Positions 56,886 to 64,000 of a DNA stretch of 64,000 bases are shown in pieces (position 1 is the first letter of the stretch; each line of letters opens with the position of its first letter). The stretch comes from Acinetobacter brisouii CIP 110357 (GTDB lineage: Bacteria > Pseudomonadota > Gammaproteobacteria > Pseudomonadales > Moraxellaceae), in assembly GCF_000488275.1 (NCBI RefSeq), contig NZ_KI530762.1, forward strand, positions 577,536-641,535, written 5' to 3'. The notes under the pieces were generated by a model. The model was not told where the DNA came from and ran no database searches. It worked only from the letters and a program-made list of their open reading frames with translations. The position numbers and the translations under genes were made by a program.

Positions 56886-57209
56886 TTAGATATTTTCGTC
56901 GATAAATGCAACAAGACGTGAACGAGGCACTGCACCTACTTGTTGAGCAACAACTTCACCATTTTTAAACAACAATAATGCAGGAATATTACGAATATTG
57001 TAGTTCACAGCAGTTGCTTCACAGCTAGTGACGTCAACTTTAACAACTTTCACTTTGCCTTCGTACTCGCGAGATAAATCTTCTAAAACAGGAGCAATCG
57101 CTTTACAAGGACCACACCAGCCAGCCCAGAAATCTACAAGGACAGGTGTTTCAGAATCCAGAACGTCAGCTTTGAAATCTGCGTCTGTGGTATTAACTAG
57201 GTTAGACAT
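56886..57209 (-). CDS. trxA: Thioredoxin
   Basis: The 107-residue protein is a classic thioredoxin with the active site WAGWCGPCKAI (Cys32, Cys35) and the cis-proline loop RNIPALLLFKNGEVVAQQVGA. It reduces protein disulfides such as those of ribonucleotide reductase and methionine sulfoxide reductase. It lies upstream of rho on the same strand and is divergent from ppx. Confidence 0.98.
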   Translation of the reverse strand: MSNLVNTTDADFKADVLDSETPVLVDFWAGWCGPCKAIAPVLEDLSREYEGKVKVVKVDVTSCEATAVNYNIRNIPALLLFKNGEVVAQQVGAVPRSRLVAFIDENI

Positions 57210-57485
57210 ACAAATGCTCCAATATGATCAGTTGTCAATAACAGTCTTTATTTATATAGATATATAAGTATTACACAGCTATTTTCAACATCATAGTCTG
57301 ATGAATAGTTGCATTCTCGGATGCCATTGGTTTTTTGTCTAATGGATCATCACGATTGATTTAATCGACAGTAGCAATAATCATGAAAATCTAGTGAAAA
57401 ACTGGCAGTTCAGCCCGTAAACTGCTTTTCAATTTGCGGTGAGTGAATTACTCTAAGCAGCAATTAAGTTGATTTGTTATGCACA

Positions 57486-59006
57486 ATGTCTGATTTTCTG
57501 ATTGATGAAGAATTGCTCGCTGCAATTGATATGGGGTCAAACAGCTTTCACTTGGCAATTGCCCGTGTAGATCACGGAGAAGTTAAGAAAGTTGTTTCAA
57601 TGTCGGAAAAGGTACAGCTTGCTGCTGGATTAGATGAAAATAAAAATTTAACCGAAGCGGCCCAACAGCGTGGTTTAGCGTGTTTGGCACGTTTTGTCGG
57701 ACGTTTAAGTTCAGTACAACCGAATCGTTTGCGTATTGTGGCGACCAATGCGTTACGCCAAGCTAAAAATGGACATGAATTTATTCAGCAAGCAGCTGAA
57801 ATTTTGCCAAAACCAATTGAAATCATTGCTGGGCGTGAAGAAGCGCGTCTGATTTATCTGGGCGTCTCACATACCATGGCAAATGGCGGGCGTCGATTGG
57901 TAATTGATATTGGTGGTGGATCAACCGAGTTTATTATCGGTGAACAATTCGAACCTTTATGTACTGAATCTTTGCAAATGGGTTGTGTGGCTTTCACCAA
58001 AAAATATTTTGAAGATGGTGAAATTAGTTATAAAAACTTTAATAAAGCGTTTGTTGCCGCCTGTAAGGAACTTTCTGCGATTGCCAACTATTTTAAAGCA
58101 GAGGGTTGGGATACGGTTGTTGGTTCAAGCGGAACAATTAAAGCGTGTCGCCAGATTATGGTTAACATGGGCTGGAGCGATGAACAAGAAAGTGTGACTC
58201 GTGAAGGCTTGGAAAAACTCAAAGATAAATTACTTAAATATAAGCATGTTTCAGAAATGGAATTTTCTGGCTTAAAAGAAGATCGTCGAGCAGTTTTGCC
58301 AGCTGGGATTGCTATTTTATATGCAGCGTTTGAAGTTTTGGATATTGACCATCTGATGTATTCAGATGGTGCATTACGTGAAGGTGTGATGTATGACCTC
58401 CTAGGTCGTTTTAAGCATGAAGATATCCGGGATCGTAGCGTACAGGCACTGATTGGTCGTTATGGTGCTGATCCTAAACAAGCGGAACGTGTCGTAAAAA
58501 CCGCTCAATTTTTATTTGATTCGGTTGCAAGTAAACTAAAATTAACCAATGAAGACAGTGACTTAATACGTCGAGCAGCCTATTTGCATGAAATTGGTTT
58601 AGCGATTAGTCATGGTGGATATCATCGTCATGGTGCATATTTGTTGCAGCATTCCGACATTCCTGGTTTCTCGCAAATTGATCAAAATCATCTATCACAT
58701 TTGGTTGCACATCACCGCCGTAAATTGCGTAGTGAAAGCAAAATGGATGTTTTAAAGGTTGGGGGACAGTCTTTAGTTTATCTTTGCTTGCTGCTTAGAC
58801 TGGCTGTTTTACTCAATCATAGTCGTAGTGATCAGATGCTTCCTGCCATTGAATTAGAGGTCTTGGATGCGCAACAATGGCAATTAACTGTTTCTGGCGA
58901 TGCGAAACAATGGCCATTACTGGTTGCAGATTTGCACGATGAGCAAGAGCAATTTAAGCATTGGGACATTGATTTGATCATTCAGTCGGAAAAATTTATT
59001 GATTAA
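57486..59006 (+). CDS. ppx: Exopolyphosphatase
   Basis: Ppx removes phosphate from the end of polyphosphate. The ASKHA-fold signatures are LAAIDMGSNSFHLAIARV, RIVATNALRQAKNG, GREEARLIYLGV, VIDIGGGSTEFIIGE and SDGALREGVMYDLLGR. A C-terminal HD-like region follows (YLHEIGLAISHGGYHRHGAYLL). ATG 57486 (MSDFLIDEELLA) is preferred over a TTG at 57474. Length is 506 residues, near the Escherichia coli enzyme. It may also act on pppGpp, linking to relA in the same window. ppk is not present here. Confidence 0.95.
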   Translation: MSDFLIDEELLAAIDMGSNSFHLAIARVDHGEVKKVVSMSEKVQLAAGLDENKNLTEAAQQRGLACLARFVGRLSSVQPNRLRIVATNALRQAKNGHEFIQQAAEILPKPIEIIAGREEARLIYLGVSHTMANGGRRLVIDIGGGSTEFIIGEQFEPLCTESLQMGCVAFTKKYFEDGEISYKNFNKAFVAACKELSAIANYFKAEGWDTVVGSSGTIKACRQIMVNMGWSDEQESVTREGLEKLKDKLLKYKHVSEMEFSGLKEDRRAVLPAGIAILYAAFEVLDIDHLMYSDGALREGVMYDLLGRFKHEDIRDRSVQALIGRYGADPKQAERVVKTAQFLFDSVASKLKLTNEDSDLIRRAAYLHEIGLAISHGGYHRHGAYLLQHSDIPGFSQIDQNHLSHLVAHHRRKLRSESKMDVLKVGGQSLVYLCLLLRLAVLLNHSRSDQMLPAIELEVLDAQQWQLTVSGDAKQWPLLVADLHDEQEQFKHWDIDLIIQSEKFID

Positions 59007-59041
59007 CTCGATTCGGTTAATTTAAGGATAATATTCGACCT

Positions 59042-59866
59042 ATGAAAAATAAATCTGCTCAATCTCAAGCATGGAAAACTGTACAAATTGCACGTCATCC
59101 TGACCGCCCACAGTTTTTAGACTATGCAAGTGAATTATTTGATGAGTTCGATACATTGCATGGTGACCGAGTTTTCGGTGATGACGGTGCAATGATCGGT
59201 GGTTTAGCACGTTTTAATGGTCAGCCCGTTATGGTGGTTGGTCAGCATCGTGGTCGTACCACTCGTGAGCGTTTAAAACACAACTTTGGTATGTGTAACC
59301 CAGAAGGCTATCGTAAATCACAGCGTTTACTTGATCTTGCTGAGCGTTTTAACCTGCCTGTATTTACCTTTATTGACACGATGGGCGCTTATCCTGGTGT
59401 TGGTGCAGAAGAACGCGGTCAGGCAGAAGCGATTGCAACGAGTCTTGCTCAGCTTTCTCGCCTAAAAGTGCCAGTGATTGCGACTGTGCTGGGTGAAGGT
59501 GGTTCAGGTGGTGCTTTAGGAATTGGTGTTGCTGACCGTGTGATCATGTTGTCACATAGTATTTATTCAGTGATTTCACCTGAAGGTTGTGCATCTATTT
59601 TGTGGAAAACTGCCGAGAAAGCTGAACAAGCTAGTGAGGCGTTGGCATTGACTGCTGACAAATTACAAAAAATTGGCATTGTGGAACACATTGTTGATGA
59701 AGGCGAGGGCGCGCATTTAAATCCTGATCAAGTCATGGAAAACTTACGTGAAGTGCTCACTCAAGTCTTGGCAGAATTACAACCGATGGATGCTGAAGCA
59801 CGATGCGAAGCACGTTATCAACGTTTAATGAAATTTGGAAGCAGCAACTTAGGTTTAGCATCTTAA
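59042..59866 (+). CDS. accA: Acetyl-CoA carboxylase carboxyltransferase subunit alpha, short form
   Basis: AccA with AccD transfers carboxyl from biotin to acetyl-CoA, the first step of fatty-acid synthesis. The chain has [115 protein letters not shown]. At 274 residues it is shorter than the Escherichia coli protein (319) because it lacks the N-terminal helical extension, as in other Acinetobacter as I recall. TAAGGA precedes the ATG. Its 3' end overlaps tilS by 64 bases. Confidence 0.96.
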   Translation: MKNKSAQSQAWKTVQIARHPDRPQFLDYASELFDEFDTLHGDRVFGDDGAMIGGLARFNGQPVMVVGQHRGRTTRERLKHNFGMCNPEGYRKSQRLLDLAERFNLPVFTFIDTMGAYPGVGAEERGQAEAIATSLAQLSRLKVPVIATVLGEGGSGGALGIGVADRVIMLSHSIYSVISPEGCASILWKTAEKAEQASEALALTADKLQKIGIVEHIVDEGEGAHLNPDQVMENLREVLTQVLAELQPMDAEARCEARYQRLMKFGSSNLGLAS

Positions 59867-61155
59867 GAGATGCTGACCAGTATTTTTCTCAGCAGAGCTT
59901 TCTAATTGGATGTAGCGGCGGCATGGATTCCATGCTGTTGCTATATTTGATGCACTCGCTTTTCCCTCAGCGTGTTCGCGCCATTTATATTGATCATCAA
60001 TTACAAGCACCGAGTCAAACTTGGGGTGTAATGGTCGAAGATTTCTGTCATAAGTTTAATATTCCCTGTCTTGTTCAGGCTGTCGAAGTTGCTTCTGGTA
60101 ACCTTGAACAGCAAGCACGTCATGCTCGTTATACTGCCTTTTTGCAACATAAGCAGGCGGATGAAGTATTAGTTCTAGCGCATCATCAGCAAGATCAGGC
60201 TGAAACAGTGCTTTTGCGGCTATTGTCAGGAGCAGGAGTGGGCGGTCTGGCAGCGATGCGTGCTATAGATGCGCGTGAAGATTTCACCATCTGGCGACCT
60301 TTACTGGATATTTCCCGTGAACAGATTGCACAGTGGGTCAGCCAGTTACAGCTTCCTTATATTGATGATCCCACCAACGCCGATCCGCATTATGATCGGG
60401 CATGGTGCCGAACTGAACTGTGGCAAATATTGCAACAGCGCTTCCCGCAAATGCAGTCGGCTTTAGCTCGTAATGCACAATTAATGCAGGACGCAGATGA
60501 TATTTTACAAGAGGTTGCACAGCAAGACTGGCGGCAATGTGGTGATCACACACATCTAAACTTGGATACCCTGCAACAATTAACACCTGCACGGCAACGA
60601 CAATTACTGTCTGCATGGATGAAAGGCGAGCTGACTTATCGCCCGAGTTTGGATGCTGTACTGCGTTTACAGCAAGAAGTCATTCAGTCAAGAGCTGATG
60701 CGCAGGCTTGTCTGTTTATCAAGCCTTATTATTATGTGCGTTTTCAAAAGCAGATATACCGCTTAACCACGCAGCAGTATTTATGTAAGCAAACAGATGT
60801 GATTCCAGCACAGCAACAAGTTCGATGGACAAAACAACAGCCTGTTACATTGATTTCGGGTAAATATACTTGTCGTGAGTCGGAGTATGGTCTATCTCCT
60901 GAATTGTTAGATACACCACTTATGCTGTATCCGCGTGTAGGGGGAGAAAAGATTCATTTGTATGGTCGAGTAGGTGCATGGCCACTGAAAAAAGCTTTGC
61001 AGGATGCACAAATTTTTCCTTGGTTACGTCATCGGGTGCAAATTTTGGCAAAAGATGATGTTATTCTAGGAGTCTTTACCCCTCAGGGATTTTGGCTTGC
61101 ACAGTCTTGTTACTGTCAGCATGGTGGATGGCAGCCAAAACTTATCCATGAGTAA
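59803..61155 (+). CDS. tilS: tRNA(Ile)-lysidine synthase
   Basis: TilS puts lysine on C34 of tRNA-Ile(CAU), which lets it read AUA. The N-type ATP pyrophosphatase loop is SGGMDS (residues 38-43), followed by [21 protein letters not shown] and [28 protein letters not shown]. The C-terminal half is the tRNA-binding domain. ATG 59803 lies inside accA and gives a 64-base overlap. No in-frame ATG, GTG or TTG occurs between it and the P-loop that would remove the overlap, so the overlap is probably real. Essential gene. Confidence 0.93.
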   Translation: MRSTLSTFNEIWKQQLRFSILRDADQYFSQQSFLIGCSGGMDSMLLLYLMHSLFPQRVRAIYIDHQLQAPSQTWGVMVEDFCHKFNIPCLVQAVEVASGNLEQQARHARYTAFLQHKQADEVLVLAHHQQDQAETVLLRLLSGAGVGGLAAMRAIDAREDFTIWRPLLDISREQIAQWVSQLQLPYIDDPTNADPHYDRAWCRTELWQILQQRFPQMQSALARNAQLMQDADDILQEVAQQDWRQCGDHTHLNLDTLQQLTPARQRQLLSAWMKGELTYRPSLDAVLRLQQEVIQSRADAQACLFIKPYYYVRFQKQIYRLTTQQYLCKQTDVIPAQQQVRWTKQQPVTLISGKYTCRESEYGLSPELLDTPLMLYPRVGGEKIHLYGRVGAWPLKKALQDAQIFPWLRHRVQILAKDDVILGVFTPQGFWLAQSCYCQHGGWQPKLIHE

Positions 61156-61172
61156 TAAAAACATTGTCGAGT

Positions 61173-62009
61173 ATGAGCATGAACAGCGCTTTAAATTGCA
61201 ATATCAGTTTTATTGGTGGCGGAAATATGGCTCAAGCCTTAATTGGCGGGTTAATTTCACGCGGTCTTCCTGAAAATCAGATCCAAGTTGCAGATCCCGT
61301 TGAGCAAATTCGTTCAATCCTGCAAGAAAAAAATATTGCGGTATTTGCTGATAATGCTAAAGCAATTGAAAATGCAGATGTGGTCGTGCTTGCAGTGAAA
61401 CCACAGGTTTTAGCAGATGTTTTAAAACCATTACATGGCTTGTTTGAAGGTAAGTTAATTATTTCTATTGTTGCAGGCGTAACGATTGAGATCATTGCAG
61501 CTTTGACTGGAACGCAGCGTATTGTGCGAGTCATGCCAAATACTCCAGCACTGGTACAAACAGGTGCGCATGGTATGTATGCTGATGCTTCGGTGAGTCA
61601 AGAAGATCGTAATTTGACAGGTAAAATTTTAGCAGCAACAGGACTAGGGCTTTGGGTAAATACTGAAGCACAAATCGATGCTGTGACCGCAGTATCTGGT
61701 TCAGGGCCTGCATACTTTTTCTATTTGATGGAAAGTATGATTCGCGCTGGCAAGAATATGGGGCTAGATGAAAAAGTCGCTGCTGCGTTGACTTTGCAAA
61801 CTGCTTTGGGTGCTGCACAAATGGCGATTAGCAGTGATAAGACGCCTGCTGAACTGCGTAAAAATGTGACATCACCAAATGGTACAACCCAAGCTGCTCT
61901 TGAAGTGTTTGATCGTGCACAGGTTTCACAAAGTATACAGACAGCATTAGCTGCTGCTCAAAAACGTAGTCAGGAATTGGCTCAAGAATTAAGTGACAGT
62001 ATCAAATAA
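61173..62009 (+). CDS. proC: Pyrroline-5-carboxylate reductase
   Basis: ProC makes proline from pyrroline-5-carboxylate with NAD(P)H. The Rossmann motif is ISFIGGGNMAQALIGGLI and the C-terminal signature is DAVTAVSGSGPAYFFYLMESMI followed by VTSPNGTTQAALEVF. Start is ATG 61173 or ATG 61179; neither has a strong ribosome binding site. It follows tilS by under 20 nt. yggT follows, a linkage (proC-yggT) shared by many gammaproteobacteria. Confidence 0.96.
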   Translation: MSMNSALNCNISFIGGGNMAQALIGGLISRGLPENQIQVADPVEQIRSILQEKNIAVFADNAKAIENADVVVLAVKPQVLADVLKPLHGLFEGKLIISIVAGVTIEIIAALTGTQRIVRVMPNTPALVQTGAHGMYADASVSQEDRNLTGKILAATGLGLWVNTEAQIDAVTAVSGSGPAYFFYLMESMIRAGKNMGLDEKVAAALTLQTALGAAQMAISSDKTPAELRKNVTSPNGTTQAALEVFDRAQVSQSIQTALAAAQKRSQELAQELSDSIK

Positions 62010-62033
62010 ATTGAAAGGTAGGAAAAGTAGCCG

Positions 62034-62600
62034 ATGGGAATGACTTCGACGCTATTTGGTATTTTGATGAATGTCGCAATTTTGCTGGTGTTCTTAAGAT
62101 TCTTAATGCAATTAGCGATGGTAAATCCATATAACCCTGTAGTTTTATCTACCATTAAAGCCACTAAAATTGTAGATATTTTTAGCTCGATTTTTCCGAC
62201 ATTGGCAAAAGGACGGGTCAATCTCGCTGCTTTGGTTTTGTTGGTGATGATTTATTTGTTAAAAATCGTGGGTGTGGCATATTTGTCGGGTGTTATGCCG
62301 CATGGCGCAGTTCATCTGATTATTTTAACTTTTGTGACGATGATTCAGGACTTAATTACGTTTTGTCGTTATCTGATTTTTGCCACGATTATATTGGGGT
62401 GGGTGGTATTATTTACTCAGTCAAACTCTCCGTATATTGAAGTTGTACAAGAACTTGCAGAGCCTTTGCTTGCGCCGTTTCGTCGCATTTTACCGAACAT
62501 GGGGATGATTGACTTATCCCCAATTCTGGCATTTTTAGCATTATATATTGCTGAAGCACTTATGAATGAAGTTGCCCGAGTATTGCTCATAGGACTGTAA
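62034..62600 (+). CDS. yggT: YggT-family membrane protein
   Basis: The 188-residue protein contains two YggT repeats, each with a hydrophobic pair and the pattern MNVAILLVFLRFLMQLAMVNPYNPVVLSTIKATKI, and later YLIFATIILGWVVLFTQSNSPYIEVVQELAEPLLAPFRRILPNMGMIDLSPILAFLALYI. The family is implicated in membrane or osmotic integrity and cell-division-linked functions in various organisms. It is 24 nt after proC and ends at a bidirectional terminator. Confidence 0.92.
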   Translation: MGMTSTLFGILMNVAILLVFLRFLMQLAMVNPYNPVVLSTIKATKIVDIFSSIFPTLAKGRVNLAALVLLVMIYLLKIVGVAYLSGVMPHGAVHLIILTFVTMIQDLITFCRYLIFATIILGWVVLFTQSNSPYIEVVQELAEPLLAPFRRILPNMGMIDLSPILAFLALYIAEALMNEVARVLLIGL

Positions 62601-62613
62601 CAACATCTAAAAT

Positions 62614-62643
62614 AAAAAAACCAGCATGATTGCTGGTTTTTTT
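62614..62643. terminator. Bidirectional terminator between yggT and MHS transporter
   Basis: An A-run, the stem ccagca / tgctgg with a tgat loop, and a T-run. It serves both convergent genes. Confidence 0.93.
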
Positions 62644-62658
62644 ATTGCGTGTGATAAC

Positions 62659-63975
62659 TCAGACTTGGTCGTTAACATTCACATCTTTGGTTTCACGGAT
62701 ACATAAAAATGCCAGCAGAGAGAGGATTGCTGCTGCAGATAAGTAATAACCTACAGTGGCTAAACCATAATTTTTTGCTAGCTCGGTGGCGATAAGTGGC
62801 GCAAAAGAAGCACCCAAAATACCTGCCAAGTTAAAGGTGAGCGCTGAGCCTGTATAGCGTACTGAAATTGGAAATTGTTCGGATAACACTGTTCCAATTG
62901 GGCCGTAGGTCAGCCCCATAATACTTAAGCCGATACATAAGAATATAAACACAGCAAACAGACTGCCAGAAGCAAGAAGTGGCGCAAAGAAAATTCCGAA
63001 CACCGCAGCGATTGCACAAACCAAAATAGACGTGGTTTTACGTCCAAATTTTTCAGCAAGTACCGCAGACAGAGGAATTGTTCCTGCAAAACATAGAGTC
63101 GCAACCAACTGGATTTCAAGGAACTGATTACGGGTATAGCCCAGTTCGGTCGTTCCCCATTGCAGCGCAAAAACTGTAGTGAGATAAAACACCACAAAGG
63201 TACAGATTGCAGCAATTGTACCTAAGCACAGAGACTTGAAATGTTTGGTGAAAACATCTTTTACAGGAATGTTAACTTCTTTTTGCTTGTCCAAAACCTT
63301 CTGGAAGGCAGGTGTTTCTTGTAGTTTAAGTCGAATATATAAACCTACAAACACGAGGATAGCACTAGAAACGAAAGGAATCCGCCAACCCCACTGCATG
63401 AACTCTGCATTCGACATGCAGGCGCTGAGCAGTAAAAATGCGCCTGTTGCTAAAATAAACCCGACGGGCGCACCAAGTTGAGGAAACATGCCATACCAGG
63501 CACGTTTGCCTTCAGGAGCATTCTCAGTGGCAAGTAAAACTGCACCGCTCCATTCACCACCTAGACCTAAGCCTTGGCCTAAACGGCACAGTGCCAGTAA
63601 CAATGGTGCAACTACGCCAATTTGTGCATAAGTGGGTAATAATCCGATGCTGATCGTGGAGATACCCATCGTCAGTAAGGCTGCAACCAATGTGGCTTTA
63701 CGCCCAATACGATCACCCAAATGCCCAAATAATGCTGCACCAATCGGGCGAGCAATAAATGCAATCGCAAAAGTGGCTAAAGACTGAATACGTGCAACGC
63801 TTTCGTCACCACTTGGGAAGAACAGATGTGGAAAAATAATTACTGCGGCAGTTGCATAAATATAAAAATCAAAAAATTCAATGGTCGTACCCACTAAACT
63901 GGCTAACAATACGCGAGTTTTTGAGTTTACGGGTACAGCCTGTGCTTCTGCTGTTGTAGATGTCGATGACGCCAT
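62659..63975 (-). CDS. MHS-family MFS transporter (metabolite:proton symporter)
   Basis: The 438-residue protein has twelve membrane segments with the MHS pattern LASLVGTTIEFFDFYIYATAAVIIFPHLFF at the start, FGHLGDRIGRKATL after helix 2, and LGLGGEWSGAVLLATENAPEGKRAWYGMFPQLGAPVGF near helix 5. Members of this group take up citrate, shikimate, proline/betaine or alpha-ketoglutarate; this one is closest in wording to the YhjE/ShiA-like branch. It could in principle serve tricarballylate, since the tcu locus here has no tcuC, but distance argues for caution. Its promoter lies at or beyond the window edge. Confidence 0.9.
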   Translation of the reverse strand: MASSTSTTAEAQAVPVNSKTRVLLASLVGTTIEFFDFYIYATAAVIIFPHLFFPSGDESVARIQSLATFAIAFIARPIGAALFGHLGDRIGRKATLVAALLTMGISTISIGLLPTYAQIGVVAPLLLALCRLGQGLGLGGEWSGAVLLATENAPEGKRAWYGMFPQLGAPVGFILATGAFLLLSACMSNAEFMQWGWRIPFVSSAILVFVGLYIRLKLQETPAFQKVLDKQKEVNIPVKDVFTKHFKSLCLGTIAAICTFVVFYLTTVFALQWGTTELGYTRNQFLEIQLVATLCFAGTIPLSAVLAEKFGRKTTSILVCAIAAVFGIFFAPLLASGSLFAVFIFLCIGLSIMGLTYGPIGTVLSEQFPISVRYTGSALTFNLAGILGASFAPLIATELAKNYGLATVGYYLSAAAILSLLAFLCIRETKDVNVNDQV

Positions 63976-64000
63976 AATTCAACCTTTACTTAAAAAACAG

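Overview
The window is a stretch of core chromosome from a gammaproteobacterium, almost certainly Acinetobacter (Moraxellaceae). Base composition is moderately AT-rich. Diagnostic arrangements are the three-piece pntAA-pntAB-pntB transhydrogenase, gacS divergent from cysM ahead of rlmD-relA-mazG, the folK-panB-panC-rapZ-npr-darP run, and a translation cluster (thrS, infC, rpmI, rplT, pheS, pheT, ihfA) broken up by unrelated genes. Protein wording matches Acinetobacter homologues as I remember them. The species cannot be fixed from this sequence alone. No tRNA, rRNA, CRISPR array, prophage, integrase or intact insertion sequence was seen.

Layout. 1-6.1 kb: a partial mechanosensitive-channel-like gene, then a tandem glycine riboswitch driving gcvH-gcvP-gcvT. 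6.2-10 kb: a HEPN-like protein, a SoxR regulon unit (RidA-like protein plus MFS exporter, divergent from soxR across a near-perfect sox box) and an EamA transporter. 10.2-13.2 kb: pntAA-pntAB-pntB. 13.4-17.2 kb: a LysR regulator with tcuA-tcuB (tricarballylate oxidation). 17.2-20.9 kb: an AT-rich patch with an orphan lipoprotein, then a Fur-boxed TonB-dependent siderophore receptor. 20.9-23.9 kb: rsfS and a three-gene operon (crotonase, beta-hydroxyacid dehydrogenase, hydroxypyruvate-isomerase-like). 23.9-33.6 kb: gacS, cysM, a PolB-type exonuclease, rlmD, relA, mazG, comEA. 33.7-39.1 kb: the tightly packed pcnB-folK-panB-panC-rapZ-npr-darP run. 39.1-53.1 kb: an acyl-CoA synthetase, then the interrupted thrS-infC / rpmI-rplT / pheS-pheT-ihfA cluster with a glutathione transferase, a YqaA protein, an MFS exporter, a secreted protein and a tail-anchored protein between its parts. 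53.1-64 kb: an SDR/MerR pair, an Ala/Ser-repeat lipoprotein, rho, trxA, ppx, accA-tilS-proC-yggT, and an MHS-type transporter.

How the parts work together. Most genes are housekeeping: one-carbon and glycine metabolism, redox balance, stringent response, pantothenate and folate synthesis, translation, fatty-acid synthesis and transcription termination. The accessory layer is carbon-source use (tcu; hyi/glxR-like), iron uptake, and redox or drug response (SoxR unit, MerR/SDR pair). Several start codons are non-standard: AUU for infC, UUG for pcnB and probably for rlmD. The least explained items are the AT-rich lipoprotein, the HEPN-like protein with an altered motif, the tail-anchored protein, a small lipoprotein with an Ala/Ser repeat, a 93-bp inverted-repeat element between pheS and pheT, and two strong hairpins without U-tracts (after tcuB and after rho). 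I saw no clear new multi-gene defence or mobile system.
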